Shown piece by piece: positions 39,826-50,143 of a stretch of 64,000 nucleotides of DNA. The translations under genes were made by a program, and so were the position numbers. The notes under the pieces are model-generated. The model was not told where the DNA came from. It ran no database searches and saw only the letters and a list, made by a program, of their open reading frames with translations. This DNA comes from Leptolyngbya sp. NIES-2104 (GTDB lineage Bacteria; Cyanobacteriota; Cyanobacteriia; Leptolyngbyales; Leptolyngbyaceae), in assembly GCF_001485215.1 (NCBI RefSeq), contig NZ_BBWW01000001.1, forward strand, positions 4,092,001 to 4,156,000. The letters are read 5' to 3'. The first letter of the stretch is position 1. The number at the start of each line of letters is the position of its first letter.

Positions 39826-42369
39826 ATGCGTGCGGTGTTAATGGCAGGGGGGTCAGGAACTCGACTTAGACCGCTGACCTGTGATCTACCTAAGCCAATG
39901 GTTCCGATTCTCAATCGCCCGATCGCGGAACATATTATCGATCTGCTCAAACGTCACCAAATTCGAGAAGTGATCGCAACGCTGCATTATTTACCCGATG
40001 TGATGCGCGATCATTTCCAGGATGGAAGCGAGTTCGGGGTGCAGATGACCTATGCCGTTGAAGAAGATCAACCGCTCGGAACGGCGGGCTGTGTCAAAAA
40101 TATCGCGGAATTGCTAGACGATACATTTTTAGTGATTAGCGGCGATAGTGTCACGGATTTTGATTTGAGTGCAGCGATCGAGTTTCATTACCGCAAAGGT
40201 TCAAAAGCAACCTTGGTTTTAACTCGTGTGCAAAATCCGATCGAATTTGGTGTGGTCATCACCGATGAAGAATATCGAATTCGTCGCTTTCTAGAGAAAC
40301 CTTCAAGCAGCGAGATTTTTTCGGATACCGTCAACACCGGAATTTATATTCTCGATCCAGATGTTCTGAAGTACTTGCCCGAAAACGAAGAAGCGGATTT
40401 CTCGAAAGATCTTTTTCCGCTGCTGCTCGAAAAAGGTGAACCGATGTATGGCTATGTTGCAGAAGGCTATTGGTGCGATGTGGGTCACTTGGATGCGTAC
40501 CGAGAAGCGCAGTATGCAGGACTCTCGCGCCGAGTTAAGTTAGAGTTCGATTACACGGAGCGATCGCCCGGAATCTGGGTAGGAGACAACACTTATATCG
40601 ATTCGTCGGCTCGCATCGAAACGCCTGTGATCATTGGCAACAATTGCCGAATTGGATCGCGAGTGACGATCGAGGCTGGAACCGCGATCGGGGATAACGT
40701 GACGATCGGAGCCGAAGCCGATTTGAAGCGTCCGATCATTTGGAATGGGGCGATGATCGGGGAAGAGGTGCATTTGAGAGCCTGTGTGATTGCGCGGGGG
40801 GCAAGGATCGATCGACGATCGCACGTTTTAGAAGGCGCAGTCGTCGGACCGCTTTCGACCGTGGGCGAGGAAGCGCTGATTAGTCCGAATGTAAGGGTGT
40901 GGCCCAGTAAGAACGTGGAAGCTGGGGCAACTCTAAACACGAATTTGATTTGGGGATACACTGCCCATCGAAATTTATTCGGGCAGCGGGGTGTTTCGGG
41001 ACTTGCGAACGTCGATATCATTCCAGAATTTGCGGTGAAACTAGGGGCGGCTTATGGCTCGACTTTGAAACCTGGATCGCAAGTGACGGTTTCACGAGAT
41101 CAAAGAACGATTTCGCGGATGGTTTCTCGATCGATGATTGCTGGCTTGATGTCCGTTGGTATTAATATTCAAAACCTTGAAGCAACCGCAATTCCGGTTT
41201 CGCGATCGGTGGTTCCTACGCTCGGTGTCGCGGGTGGGTTACACATTCGGATTCACCCGGATAAGTCGGATCATATTTTGATTGAATTCTTCGATCGTAA
41301 TGGGATTAACGTCTCGAAGGCGATCGAGAAAAAGATCGAAGGCGCATTTTTCAAAGAAGATTTTCGTCGTGCTCCGATTCAAGAAATTGGCGGCGTGATC
41401 AATGTGCATCAAGCAACGGAAATGTACAGCCGTGGATTTGAGCGGCATTTGAACATTCAAGCAGTTCAGCACAGTAGCTCGAAAGTCATCATCGATTATG
41501 CTTATGCGGTTTCGGGTGCAGTTTTGCCGCAGTTACTTGCGAAATTCGGCTGTGATGCGGTTGTGCTCAATGCGAGTCTGACGCAAACGGCTCCATCGGT
41601 CAACGATCGAGAAACGCTTCTCAACCAACTCGGTCACGTCGTCGAAGCCCTCAAAGCGACGTTTGGCGTACAAGTTTCGGCAAACGGTGAGCAGTTTATC
41701 CTAGTAGACGAAACAGGCAGCCCGATTCGCGGTGAAACTTTAACTGCGCTCATGGTCGATATGATTTTAACCTCAAATCCACGTGGGACGGTTGTAGTTC
41801 CGGTTCATGCGTCGAGTGCGATCGAACAAATCGCTCGCCGCCACGATGGAAAAGTCGTCCGCACAAAAGCAAATCCAACTTCATTGATGGAAGCGTGTCA
41901 TGCTCATGCTAGTACGGTCTTGGGAGGCAGTGGCGAAATGGGCTTTATTTTCCCACAGTTGCATCCTGGATTCGATGCGATGTTCTGTATCGCGAAACTG
42001 ATCGAGATGCTGACATTGCAAGATCGCACCTTGGGTCAAATTCGGGCAGAGTGTCCGCGTGTGTCTCACAAAACTTATTCGGTGCGCTGTCCTTGGACGG
42101 TGAAAGGGGCACTGATGCGGCATTTAGTCGAAAGTCATCCCGCCGAAATGTTAGAAACGTTTGACGGCGTGAAGATTTTTAACCCCGATCGTAATGATAG
42201 CTGGGTGCTGATTTTGCCGGATGCGACTGAACCGCTGATTCATGTGTATGCAAACAGTCCGAATCGCGGCTGGGTCGATGAGATTTTGCGCGAATATCGA
42301 CTGAAAGTGCAAGAGTTTGTTTATCAGGAGCAGGGCATTGAAGAGACGAGAATAGAGCAAGTGTACTAA
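39826..42369 (+). CDS. Mannose-1-phosphate guanylyltransferase fused to a degenerate phosphomannomutase domain
   Basis: The 847 residues comprise a nucleotidyltransferase (1-235, [20 protein letters not shown] with the GGxGxRL and pyrophosphorylase K), a left-handed beta-helix (about 250-370), and a phosphohexomutase-like part (380-847). In the mutase part the phosphoserine loop TASHNP is replaced by [10 protein letters not shown] and the metal loop DGDxDR by a VDETGSP stretch, so the mutase half is probably inactive. It makes GDP-mannose or a related NDP-sugar for envelope glycans. Confidence 0.88.
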   Translation: MRAVLMAGGSGTRLRPLTCDLPKPMVPILNRPIAEHIIDLLKRHQIREVIATLHYLPDVMRDHFQDGSEFGVQMTYAVEEDQPLGTAGCVKNIAELLDDTFLVISGDSVTDFDLSAAIEFHYRKGSKATLVLTRVQNPIEFGVVITDEEYRIRRFLEKPSSSEIFSDTVNTGIYILDPDVLKYLPENEEADFSKDLFPLLLEKGEPMYGYVAEGYWCDVGHLDAYREAQYAGLSRRVKLEFDYTERSPGIWVGDNTYIDSSARIETPVIIGNNCRIGSRVTIEAGTAIGDNVTIGAEADLKRPIIWNGAMIGEEVHLRACVIARGARIDRRSHVLEGAVVGPLSTVGEEALISPNVRVWPSKNVEAGATLNTNLIWGYTAHRNLFGQRGVSGLANVDIIPEFAVKLGAAYGSTLKPGSQVTVSRDQRTISRMVSRSMIAGLMSVGINIQNLEATAIPVSRSVVPTLGVAGGLHIRIHPDKSDHILIEFFDRNGINVSKAIEKKIEGAFFKEDFRRAPIQEIGGVINVHQATEMYSRGFERHLNIQAVQHSSSKVIIDYAYAVSGAVLPQLLAKFGCDAVVLNASLTQTAPSVNDRETLLNQLGHVVEALKATFGVQVSANGEQFILVDETGSPIRGETLTALMVDMILTSNPRGTVVVPVHASSAIEQIARRHDGKVVRTKANPTSLMEACHAHASTVLGGSGEMGFIFPQLHPGFDAMFCIAKLIEMLTLQDRTLGQIRAECPRVSHKTYSVRCPWTVKGALMRHLVESHPAEMLETFDGVKIFNPDRNDSWVLILPDATEPLIHVYANSPNRGWVDEILREYRLKVQEFVYQEQGIEETRIEQVY

Positions 42370-42445
42370 AATAAAAATAGAAACTCGCTCGAAACAAATC
42401 AGCGATCGGCAGTAGAATAACGTTCACTCACTTCTCAATAAGCTC

Positions 42446-42904
42446 ATGAATAGCATTATTTTGTTAGCGGACATCGTACAAGAACCGCAGCTTCGATTCA
42501 CTTCAGACAACCAAACCCCGATCGCAGAATTACGAGTCGAGTTTGCTGGACTGCGCCCTGAAGATCCCACGACTCAACTCAAAGCGGTCGGCTGGGGCAA
42601 TTTGGCTCAAGAAATTCAGGCAAATTATCATGAAGGCGATCGTGTCATTCTCGAAGGTCGGCTGACGATGAACACCGTCGATCGTCCTGAAGGCTTCAAA
42701 GAAAAGCAAGCCGAACTCACGATTCAAAGAATTCATTCGCTCAATGGCGCGACGATTTCGAGTTCGGTCACGACTCCAACAGCAGTTCCCACTCGCGCTC
42801 CGAGTACTCCTCCACCTGCCGCATCCACGCCAAAACGAACCACGAAAGCGCCTGCCGCTCCCGCACTCGAATCGCAGCCTGAATTAGACGACATTCCGTT
42901 CTAG
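42446..42904 (+). CDS. ssb: Single-stranded DNA-binding protein
   Basis: The 152 residues have an OB fold (1-108, NSIILLADIVQEPQLRFT, AVGWGNLAQEI, GDRVILEGRL), a Pro/Thr/Ala-rich linker and the acidic C-terminal tip DDIPF that recruits repair and replication proteins. It starts 76 bp after the guanylyltransferase gene. Many cyanobacteria have two ssb genes; this could be the main or the second form. Confidence 0.88.
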   Translation: MNSIILLADIVQEPQLRFTSDNQTPIAELRVEFAGLRPEDPTTQLKAVGWGNLAQEIQANYHEGDRVILEGRLTMNTVDRPEGFKEKQAELTIQRIHSLNGATISSSVTTPTAVPTRAPSTPPPAASTPKRTTKAPAAPALESQPELDDIPF

Positions 42905-42935
42905 AATCAAGGTCTGATTTTAAGAGAGACACGGT

Positions 42936-44099
42936 ATGGAGCGCGATTTTCGGCAATTGGCAGACCAGTACAGAACTGCGCTCCTCGATAACGTGTTGCC
43001 GTTTTGGGAGAATCACTCGATCGATGTCCAAGGCGGGTATTTCACCTGTCTCGATCGAACAGGCAAGGTTTACGACACCGATAAATTCATTTGGTTGCAA
43101 AACCGTCAGGTCTGGACGTTTTCAATGTTGTGTAACCGATTGGAAAAGCGATCAGATTGGATGTCGATCGCTGAACACGGTGCGAAATTTTTAGCCCAAC
43201 ACGGACGAGATGCCGAGGGAAACTGGTATTTTTCGCTCGATCGTTCGGGTCAACCGCTGATCCAGCCGTACAATATTTTCTCGGATTGTTTTGCTGCGAT
43301 GGCGTTTAGTCAGTTTGCACTTGCTTCAGGGCAAGATTGGGCGCGAGAGGTGGCACTTCAGGCATATCAGAACGTATTGCGTCGCCAGGATAATCCGAAA
43401 GGAAGTTATAACAAGGCTTATCCTGGAACGCGATCGATGAAAGGCTTATCCGTTCCAATGATTCTGGCAAATCTCACTCTAGAGATGGAATGGTTATTGC
43501 CAAAGGAAACTCTCGATCGCGTTCTAGCCGCAACCGTTCAGGAAGTCACAACCGATTTTCTAGACGAGAACTTACTTTATGAAAACGTTGCTCCAGATGG
43601 TTCACACATTGATAGTTTTGAAGGGCGATTAATCAATCCAGGTCACGGGATCGAAGCAATGTGGTTCATGATGGACATTGCAAGCCGCACCAATAATCTC
43701 GGTCTGATCAATCAATGCGTTGATGTGGTGTTGAACACTTTGGAATTCGCTTGGGATCAGAAGTACGGCGGGATTTACTATTTTCTAGATATCAAAGGCT
43801 ATCCCACTCAACAGCTAGAGTGGGATCAAAAACTCTGGTGGGTGCATGTTGAAACCTTGGTCGCGCTTTTAATGGGATATCGACTGACTGGGCGCGAAGA
43901 ATGCTGGAACTGGTATGAGAAAGTGCATCACTATACCTGGTCACACTTTGCGGATTCGGAATATGGCGAATGGTTTGGGTATCTCGATCGACGTGGAGAA
44001 GTCTTGCTCAATCTCAAGGGCGGCAAATGGAAAGGCTGTTTTCATGTGCCGCGATCGCTCTATCTCTGTTGGCAAGAGTTCGAGAAACTGGCGATGTGA
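42936..44099 (+). CDS. AGE family epimerase/isomerase
   Basis: The 387 residues follow the (alpha/alpha)6-barrel of N-acylglucosamine 2-epimerase: [39 protein letters not shown] with the catalytic His, and the second active-site His in [14 protein letters not shown]. Family members epimerise N-acetylglucosamine to N-acetylmannosamine or act on cellobiose or renin-binding substrates. Substrate is uncertain, though the AnmK gene nearby hints at amino-sugar handling. Confidence 0.88.
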   Translation: MERDFRQLADQYRTALLDNVLPFWENHSIDVQGGYFTCLDRTGKVYDTDKFIWLQNRQVWTFSMLCNRLEKRSDWMSIAEHGAKFLAQHGRDAEGNWYFSLDRSGQPLIQPYNIFSDCFAAMAFSQFALASGQDWAREVALQAYQNVLRRQDNPKGSYNKAYPGTRSMKGLSVPMILANLTLEMEWLLPKETLDRVLAATVQEVTTDFLDENLLYENVAPDGSHIDSFEGRLINPGHGIEAMWFMMDIASRTNNLGLINQCVDVVLNTLEFAWDQKYGGIYYFLDIKGYPTQQLEWDQKLWWVHVETLVALLMGYRLTGREECWNWYEKVHHYTWSHFADSEYGEWFGYLDRRGEVLLNLKGGKWKGCFHVPRSLYLCWQEFEKLAM

Positions 44100-44103
44100 T
44101 CTT

Positions 44104-44532
44104 CTATTCCGGCTGTCGTTCTAACGTCGCCTCCATTACGCTCGTTAACGCATGTCCCGTTAGCATCGTACTCGCTAAATAATATCGATCGTCATTCAAC
44201 CGATAAATCGTCTCAAATCCGCTGCGCCGCTGTCGATCGCCTAACACCCAATGTCGCTGCACTAATGATTCTGGCGCGATCCAGCCTTCTCCTTCAATTC
44301 GCCCTAACACACTGTGCTGCATCACAAAGGCATAGCGCTGATCACCCGAATCTAACCGCCCTCGATATTGCATCGTGATTTCTTCGCGATCGTCATTGAG
44401 AAACGTCAGTTTGGTGATCAGCGTAAACCAATTATCTCGGCTCCAAGCGACGAGTAATTTTCCTTTGACTGGGCGCGGGAGACTCTCCCGATCTAGCCAA
44501 TTTCCCTGGAGCGTCCAACGTCCTGATTCCAT
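44104..44532 (-). CDS. Conserved hypothetical, probably small beta-barrel
   Basis: The protein has 142 residues from MESGRWTLQGNWLDRE; a GTG six codons earlier is possible. Alternating strands (GKLLVAWSRDNWFTLITKLTF, ITMQYRGRLDSGDQRYAFVMQ, EGEGWIAPESLVQRHWVL) suggest a lipocalin- or FABP-like barrel. I do not recognise the family. It converges with the epimerase gene 5 bp away. Confidence 0.65.
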   Translation of the reverse strand: MESGRWTLQGNWLDRESLPRPVKGKLLVAWSRDNWFTLITKLTFLNDDREEITMQYRGRLDSGDQRYAFVMQHSVLGRIEGEGWIAPESLVQRHWVLGDRQRRSGFETIYRLNDDRYYLASTMLTGHALTSVMEATLERQPE

Positions 44533-44596
44533 TAAAAACGTGTGGTTCACGGCAAGTTCTCGGCTCAGTGGCTCCCCATGCTATCACGGGGATCTT

Positions 44597-45712
44597 TTAG
44601 CCTACGTGGTAGATTTCCCCTAAAAGTACAGATTTGGGTGCGCCTGTCACCTCCGGGAGATTACCAGGCAAATCGTGATATCGCCAATACGCGAGAATTG
44701 CGAACGCGATCGCTTCTTTAAAGTCCGCATTCAATCCCGCTTCATCCGTTGTTGTGACAATACTATTGGGTAGTAATGCTTGAATTCGAGATTTGAGATA
44801 AGTGTTTCGACTGCCACCCCCGCATAGGAAAACGCGATCGGGCAACTGTGGCAAAAATGTTTGATAACTTTGAGCGATCGAAGCTGCCGTAAATTCCGTC
44901 AGCGTTGCCAAAATATCCGCAGGACTGAGATTTATAGCATCACTCAAGCAAGATTCTAAATACGCTGCTCCAAACTGTTCTCGCCCCGTAGATTTAGGTG
45001 GTGGCTGTTGGAAAAAGTCTTGTTCTAACCAGCGATCGACTAATCTTTGATTCGGAGTTCCACTCGCTGCCCAAGCTCCGTCGCGATCGTATTTTTGGTC
45101 TGAAAATCGTGCCACCGCCAAATCAATCAGCATATTTCCAGGTCCCGTGTCCCAGCCTCGAATCGCCAATCCCGATTTCACAGACGGCAAATCAGTGACG
45201 TTTCCAATTCCCCCAATGTTTTGCACACAGCGATGCTCGATCGAATCTCTCAGCAATGCCGCATCGATCGGCGGAACCAGTGGTGCACCTTGTCCCCCGA
45301 TCGCGATATCTGCGGCTCGGAAATTACTAATTGTTGCAATTTTGGTTCGCTGTGAGATTGCTGCTCCGCGTCCAAGCTGCAAACTGTAGCCCAACTGATT
45401 CGCAGGCGGACGATGAAACACGGTTTGCCCATGTGATCCAATCAGAACGGCTGAAGTTTGATTCGCCTGAATTTGAAGCGCCGCTTGCGCGAATTGTTCT
45501 GCAATCTCGTCATCGAGTGCTGCGAGTTCTGCGATCGACAATGCGGCTCCGCTACAAACTGCAAGAATGCGATCGCGCAATTCTGCCGGGTATGCGTACG
45601 TTTCACCTGCAATTAACGTCGCTTGTAAATCATCAGTAGACCCTGTAATCTCAACTAACGCCGCATCGATTCCATCGATCGAAGTCCCGCTCATTAAGCC
45701 AATGACACGCAT
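44597..45712 (-). CDS. anmK: Anhydro-N-acetylmuramic acid kinase
   Basis: The 371 residues start [20 protein letters not shown] and contain [27 protein letters not shown] and [12 protein letters not shown], the signature blocks of AnmK. It phosphorylates and opens 1,6-anhydro-MurNAc from cell wall recycling, giving MurNAc-6-phosphate. It lies 4 bp after pyrB on the same strand, a spacing that suggests co-transcription. Confidence 0.94.
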   Translation of the reverse strand: MRVIGLMSGTSIDGIDAALVEITGSTDDLQATLIAGETYAYPAELRDRILAVCSGAALSIAELAALDDEIAEQFAQAALQIQANQTSAVLIGSHGQTVFHRPPANQLGYSLQLGRGAAISQRTKIATISNFRAADIAIGGQGAPLVPPIDAALLRDSIEHRCVQNIGGIGNVTDLPSVKSGLAIRGWDTGPGNMLIDLAVARFSDQKYDRDGAWAASGTPNQRLVDRWLEQDFFQQPPPKSTGREQFGAAYLESCLSDAINLSPADILATLTEFTAASIAQSYQTFLPQLPDRVFLCGGGSRNTYLKSRIQALLPNSIVTTTDEAGLNADFKEAIAFAILAYWRYHDLPGNLPEVTGAPKSVLLGEIYHVG

Positions 45713-45716
45713 AGAT

Positions 45717-46712
45717 TTAACCTACCTTACCGCCGCCCATCAAATATAACAGCGCCATCCTAACCGCCACGCCGCTTGTGACTTGTTGAGAAATCAAACT
45801 TACCACTGGATCATCCATCAAATCCGAACTAATCTCCACCCCCCGATTCACCGGACCGGGATGTAAGACTCTCACATCCGGCTGACACAACTTTAAGCGA
45901 TCGCGGGTAATGCCAAACTGCTGATGATACTCCCGCAAACTCGGCAGTAGATAACTCGTCATCCGTTCTTTCTGCAATCTCAGAGTCATGACAAAATCTG
46001 CATCGATCAAAGCAGGTTCCAGCGTCCAATGAATGAATAGTTGACGAGGAATCTCTGGGTCGCTCTCTTTAACGAATGCCGCGAATTCTTTGGGCAACAA
46101 GGTCGGCGGTGCAGCTAAATGAACTTCTGCCCCACTTGCGGTCAAACTCCAAATATTCGATCGCGCCACTCGCGAATGCAAAATATCACCGACGATCGCG
46201 ATTTTTTTGCCTTTTAGTAATGTCGATCGAGGTTTCTCCGCATCCATCAGCGAACAAATCGTAAACAAATCTAACAACGCTTGCGACGGATGTTCATGCT
46301 GTCCATCTCCCGCATTGAGAACGCCCACTTTCACATTTAAACGATCCATCTCATCTGCGATCGCTTGTGGCACTCCGGCTTCTTTGTGCCGAATCACCAT
46401 CATGTCCGTCCCCATCGCCAAATACGTTTTCGCCGTGTCGAGAATCGTTTCACCTTTAGTAATCGAAGACGTACTCGCCGCAAAATTTAGTGTATCCGCA
46501 GACAATCGTTTTGCTGCTAGCTCGAAACTACTCCGCGTTCTCGTCGAAGGCTCAAAAAACAGATTTGCAACCACTTGCCCTTGCAGCGTCGGCACTTTCT
46601 TAGTGCGGCGCGTCAAGACTTCTTGAAAGCTACTTGCTGTTTGCAGAACCGTGTCGTATTCCGCAGGTGTAAAATCCGCAAGTGACAGAACGTGGCGACG
46701 ATTCCAACTCAT
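45717..46712 (-). CDS. pyrB: Aspartate carbamoyltransferase catalytic subunit
   Basis: The protein has 331 residues from [15 protein letters not shown]. The carbamoyl phosphate motif [12 protein letters not shown], the [13 protein letters not shown] loop, [12 protein letters not shown] and the aspartate-binding [11 protein letters not shown] are present. It makes carbamoyl-aspartate in pyrimidine synthesis. No pyrI is adjacent. Confidence 0.96.
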   Translation of the reverse strand: MSWNRRHVLSLADFTPAEYDTVLQTASSFQEVLTRRTKKVPTLQGQVVANLFFEPSTRTRSSFELAAKRLSADTLNFAASTSSITKGETILDTAKTYLAMGTDMMVIRHKEAGVPQAIADEMDRLNVKVGVLNAGDGQHEHPSQALLDLFTICSLMDAEKPRSTLLKGKKIAIVGDILHSRVARSNIWSLTASGAEVHLAAPPTLLPKEFAAFVKESDPEIPRQLFIHWTLEPALIDADFVMTLRLQKERMTSYLLPSLREYHQQFGITRDRLKLCQPDVRVLHPGPVNRGVEISSDLMDDPVVSLISQQVTSGVAVRMALLYLMGGGKVG

Positions 46713-46882
46713 ATCTCGCGTCAACTAGGGACAGGACTCACTATTCATACCGCAAAATGGCGCAGTGTCAATCATCTGTTCTGCACTGCGGTGCTGTTTA
46801 AGCAAGGAATTTGAAAAAGGTTCAAATTGCACCGAGTTCTGCTATGATATGATTCCTGTGGCTTGTGAAAGTCGCGCATGTT

Positions 46883-46969
46883 GGAGAGATGGCCGAGCGG
46901 TTTAAGGCGCAGCACTGGAAATGCTGTGATGGGGTGACTTATCCGAGGGTTCGAATCCCTCTCTCTCCG
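46883..46969 (+). tRNA. tRNA-Ser (anticodon GGA)
   Basis: The 87 bases start GGAGAGA and end TCTCTCC plus G. The anticodon stem CAGCA / TGCTG holds CTGGAAA (GGA). The long variable arm (GTGATGGGGTGACTTATCC) marks a class II tRNA, and GGTTCGAATCC is the T loop. CCA is not encoded. Confidence 0.95.
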
Positions 46970-47000
46970 TTTTAAAGCATTGACATAACAAGGCTTTCAA

Positions 47001-47031
47001 AGAACCCCCGAAGTTTCGGGGGTTCTTTTTT
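47001..47031 (+). terminator. Strong intrinsic terminator after tRNA-Ser
   Basis: A 12-bp inverted repeat (AGAACCCCCGAA / TTCGGGGGTTCT) with a minimal loop is followed by a run of six T, 32 bp after the tRNA. Confidence 0.88.
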
Positions 47032-47145
47032 GCGCGATCGATCGGGTATTTTTAGAGGTCTTTGGACACCTTTTGACTATCAATTGACTGCTTTCGACTC
47101 GGAAAAAACTGGGGAAGCGTCTTTCTCTTAAAGCCTGAAACCGAA

Positions 47146-47218
47146 TGGGCGATGAGGGACTCGAACCCCCGGCATCCTCCTTGTAAGGGAGGCGCTCTAC
47201 CAACTGAGCTAATCGCCC
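47146..47218 (-). tRNA. tRNA-Val (anticodon TAC)
   Basis: On the minus strand the 73 bases start GGGCGAT and end ATCGCCC plus A. The anticodon stem CTCCC / GGGAG region holds CTTACAA (TAC), and GGTTCGAGTCC forms the T loop. It differs in sequence from the second tRNA-Val at 49565. Confidence 0.95.
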
Positions 47219-47287
47219 GGATTTGATTAATATAGCAGATAATTCAGAATCGATTACGATTTGATCCAGATTCTTTTTTTATCTGCA

Positions 47288-47836
47288 ATGCCTTCTGGTC
47301 GTACTCATGACAGCATTACCTTGTGGAGTTTGCCGATCGTGGCTCTCTCCACATTCGGACTCACCCAAAGCAGCAATCTGACTTTGCTTGTTTCGGGTGG
47401 ATTTCTTTTTGCTGGCTTAATGTTTGGACCGGATTTAGACATTTATTCGCAACAGTACAAGCGATGGGGAATTCTGCGCTGGATTTGGCTGCCGTATCGT
47501 CGGAGTTTGCGACATCGATCGATCTTTTCTCACGGCGCAATCATCGGCACAATCGGACGAATTCTTTACCTCGGAATTTGGATTGCCTTGTTCGGAATGA
47601 CCGGAATTTTAATGAGTTCGATCGCTCAACAGCTTCTTGGCATGACTGCTCAATGGCAAACAGTTGCACAATCGACGATCGCAACAACCTTTCAGCAGAC
47701 TGTGAATTTCGCTCAGAAAGCCTCGATCGAATGTTTCACGCTCATCATCGGATTAGAACTTGGTGCGATGAGTCACAGTTTGAGTGATTGGATTGGCTCT
47801 ACGATCAAACGCTGGAACAAGCGACGAAAGCGCTAA
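47288..47836 (+). CDS. DUF2227 membrane protein, putative metal-binding
   Basis: The protein has 182 residues from MPSGRTHDSITLWSLP. The family marks are the N-terminal SGRTHD, the GPDLDIYSQQYKRWG block and RHRSIFSHG, which supply conserved His and Asp residues, and a late MSHSLSDW. There are about four transmembrane segments. DUF2227 members are described as metal-binding, with no defined function. The next gene starts 29 bp later on the same strand. Confidence 0.86.
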   Translation: MPSGRTHDSITLWSLPIVALSTFGLTQSSNLTLLVSGGFLFAGLMFGPDLDIYSQQYKRWGILRWIWLPYRRSLRHRSIFSHGAIIGTIGRILYLGIWIALFGMTGILMSSIAQQLLGMTAQWQTVAQSTIATTFQQTVNFAQKASIECFTLIIGLELGAMSHSLSDWIGSTIKRWNKRRKR

Positions 47837-47865
47837 AGTGTTGAGTGGAATTTCCAGAACAATCT

Positions 47866-48675
47866 ATGAATGCTTCACTGTCTGAAACCCTGAAGGCACT
47901 ACAAGAATTGATCGAGGTCGTTGCTCAACTGAGAAATCCAGAAGGGGGCTGTCCTTGGGATTTAGCGCAAACTCCACAAAGTTTGATGCCTTACGTGATT
48001 GAGGAAGCGTATGAGGTCGTAGATGCGCTTCGGAGTGGGGATGAAACCGCGATCGCAGATGAACTCGGTGATCTACTACTTCAAGTCGTCTTACAAGCTC
48101 AAGTTGCAAAAGATCAAGACCAATTCGATCTATCTACAGTTGCCCAAAATATCACCGCCAAACTGATTCGTCGCCATCCGCACGTTTTCGACAATCTCGA
48201 AGTTCAGAGCGTGGATGAAGTGCATCAGAACTGGGAAAAAATTAAAGCGACCGAGAATGGTGCAGAGCCGAAATTAAGCGACAAACTGAGAAAATATGCT
48301 CGATCGCTGCCTCCATTGATGGCGGGAATGAAAATTTCTCAGAAAGCGGCGAAAGCTGGCTTTGAATGGGACTCGATCGACGGAGTTTGGGACAAGTTTC
48401 ACGAAGAATTAGCTGAATTCCAACACGCACTCCAACACGAGAGCAAAGAAAATCAACAAGCAGAACTCGGAGACTTATTATTCACAATCATCAATTTGGC
48501 GAGATGGACGGATCTTGATCCAGCGGAAGCACTTCAAGGAACCAACGATCGCTTTATCCAGCGATTAGTGCAAATGGAAAATGTCGTCGATCGACCTTTA
48601 TCCGAATATTCGTTAGAAGAACTAGAGCAATTCTGGCAGCAGGCGAAAGCAAAATTGGCAAAAGAGCGATCGTAA
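47866..48675 (+). CDS. mazG: Nucleoside triphosphate pyrophosphohydrolase MazG
   Basis: The protein has 269 residues from MNASLSETLKALQEL. Two MazG domains are seen; the first has CPWDLAQTPQSLMPYVIEEAYEV-like and DELGDLLLQVVLQAQ with Mg-binding acids, the second, from about 165, FEWDSIDGVWDKFHEELAEF and ELGDLLFTIINLARW. MazG hydrolyses NTPs to NMPs and pyrophosphate to remove abnormal nucleotides and lower ppGpp. It is the usual length. Confidence 0.94.
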   Translation: MNASLSETLKALQELIEVVAQLRNPEGGCPWDLAQTPQSLMPYVIEEAYEVVDALRSGDETAIADELGDLLLQVVLQAQVAKDQDQFDLSTVAQNITAKLIRRHPHVFDNLEVQSVDEVHQNWEKIKATENGAEPKLSDKLRKYARSLPPLMAGMKISQKAAKAGFEWDSIDGVWDKFHEELAEFQHALQHESKENQQAELGDLLFTIINLARWTDLDPAEALQGTNDRFIQRLVQMENVVDRPLSEYSLEELEQFWQQAKAKLAKERS

Positions 48676-48708
48676 ACCGTCTCTTTCTCCGGTATGATAA
48701 ACACAGTT

Positions 48709-48811
48709 TGAAGGGGAGTAGCTGCTGACTGGTTCAGCCCGCTTGAATCAACATACTGGCGATGAGCCTGGTTCAAGCGACAAAGACACATCTTTGTAAG
48801 CGAGACTTTCA
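48709..48811 (+). promoter_or_regulatory. yybP-ykoY manganese riboswitch aptamer
   Basis: The P1 stem is TGAAGG (48709-48714) / CTTTCA (48806-48811). The conserved GGGGAGTAGC lies right after the 5' strand, and AAGCGAGAC right before the 3' strand; these are the consensus boxes of the Mn2+-sensing yybP-ykoY RNA. A TATGAT -10 box at 48693-48698 places the transcript start near 48705. The gene downstream is a Mn exporter of the GDT1 family, an established target. Confidence 0.85.
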
Positions 48812-48829
48812 CGAAGTTCACGAATTGGC

Positions 48830-48904
48830 GTGAGCTTGGTGGAGTCTTTTAACTCTCCAACATCAAGCTCACCTCAGTTCATCTCTATACCGATCTGAGG
48901 AGAG
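48830..48904 (+). promoter_or_regulatory. Expression platform of the Mn riboswitch with SD-sequestering hairpin
   Basis: A large hairpin (GTGAGCTTG 48830-48838 / CAAGCTCAC 48864-48872) is followed by CCTCAG (48872-48877), which pairs with CTGAGG (48895-48900) of the Shine-Dalgarno region. No T run follows either hairpin. This points to control of translation, not of termination. How the aptamer switches the SD hairpin is inferred. Confidence 0.6.
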
Positions 48905-48907
48905 CAT

Positions 48908-49555
48908 ATGTTAGCAGCATTTACGGCAGGTTTGTTACTAATCACTGTGTCAGAGTTGGGCGATAAAACGTTCTTTATCGCCATGTGTCTGGCAATGCGT
49001 CATTCACGCCGATATGTTTTCCTCGGATCGATCTTAGCCTTGGCAGCGATGACCCTTCTTTCTGTCGTCATTGGGCAGTTCGCAACGTTTTTGCCAAAAC
49101 AGGTGATTCACTATGGAACGATTCTGCTGTTCATCGTGTTCGGTTTCAAAATGCTCTACGATGCCAGCAAAATGTCGATCGCATGCCGAGAAAAATCTTT
49201 AGTTACAAGTACAGATTGTGCTTCTGATGCGGAACGAGAAGCCCTCGAAGCCGTTTCGCAAGCGGAAGGGAATCTGCGGAAAAAGACACCGTTTGCGATT
49301 TCCTTGGAGGCTTTTACGCTGACCTTTATCGCGGAATGGGGCGATCGGACTCAAATTAATACCATGGTTCTCGCTGCGTCTAATCATGCGATCGGGGTTA
49401 CGATCGGCTCAATTGTGGGTCATGCGATTTGTTGTGCGATCGCGGTCTTCGGAGGTCGCCTCATCGCGTCTCACATCTCAGAACGAACGGTCACACTCTT
49501 AGGCGGAATCCTATTCTTCGTGTTCGCGCTCGTTACCTGGTTTGAGAAGGTATAG
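48908..49555 (+). CDS. TMEM165/GDT1 family manganese exporter (Mnx-like)
   Basis: The 215 residues have six transmembrane segments and two family motifs ExGD(K/R)T: SELGDKTFF (Glu16, Asp19) and AEWGDRTQI (about residue 140). A charged loop with a run of Glu and Lys (about 87-125) joins the halves. Cyanobacterial Mnx moves Mn2+ from the cytoplasm across the thylakoid membrane, towards photosystem II and away from toxic build-up. The Mn riboswitch upstream supports this role. Confidence 0.9.
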   Translation: MLAAFTAGLLLITVSELGDKTFFIAMCLAMRHSRRYVFLGSILALAAMTLLSVVIGQFATFLPKQVIHYGTILLFIVFGFKMLYDASKMSIACREKSLVTSTDCASDAEREALEAVSQAEGNLRKKTPFAISLEAFTLTFIAEWGDRTQINTMVLAASNHAIGVTIGSIVGHAICCAIAVFGGRLIASHISERTVTLLGGILFFVFALVTWFEKV

Positions 49556-49564
49556 CGTAAGAAA

Positions 49565-49636
49565 TGGGCGATACAAGATTCGAACTTGTGGCTTCATCCC
49601 TGTCAAGGATGCACTCTACCACTGAGTTAATCGCCC
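49565..49636 (-). tRNA. tRNA-Val (anticodon GAC)
   Basis: On the minus strand the 72 bases start GGGCGAT and end ATCGCCC plus A. The anticodon stem CATCC / GGATG holds TTGACAG (GAC, reads GUC), and AGTTCGAATCT forms the T arm. No CCA is encoded. Confidence 0.93.
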
Positions 49637-49718
49637 GTAGATACTTAGAGTATCAAACCTGGGAGAAATTGTCTAGTCTATTGAGAACTCCGAGATCGAT
49701 CGAAGTTCTCAAATTTTT

Positions 49719-50120
49719 CTAATCCGGCTTTCGTACTCGTTCTTCAATTTCTTGCAAAGTTTGCAGAACCAGTCGTTTTGCTTGAAGTCGCCAGCCTGTT
49801 TTCTGAATCTGAAATGCGATCGCGCCTCCTGCGATCGTGGCGATAAAATCCAACGACTGCGACATCGAAATGCCAAAGAGTAACCCCAATCCCGCAATTC
49901 CCCAGAACGGTAGAGCAACGGTCTGACGCTGTTCGGTGATTAGTTTGTTAATCGGATCAGTCGGCATCTCTGCTAAAAGTTGCTCTTTGACTTGTTTTTG
50001 TTCTGCTGCTGAGACGGACAATCCAATTTTTTGCCGCAATTTCTCGATTTTTCGAGCATCAGTGCTGTACTGCGTCAGTTCATCCTCTGCCATTAGAATT
50101 AAGCGATCGTACTGTCCCAT
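49719..50120 (-). CDS. Two-helix membrane protein of unknown function
   Basis: The 133 residues start MGQYDRLILMAEDELTQYS. Residues 1-65 are a charged helical region, then two adjacent hydrophobic segments (LPFWGIAGLGLLFGIS and SLDFIATIAGGAIAF) are followed by a basic C-terminal helix. I do not recognise the family. It stands alone between a tRNA and the HepT/MntA module. Confidence 0.68.
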   Translation of the reverse strand: MGQYDRLILMAEDELTQYSTDARKIEKLRQKIGLSVSAAEQKQVKEQLLAEMPTDPINKLITEQRQTVALPFWGIAGLGLLFGISMSQSLDFIATIAGGAIAFQIQKTGWRLQAKRLVLQTLQEIEERVRKPD

Positions 50121-50143
50121 GCTTTTTCAATAACTCGCCTCTT

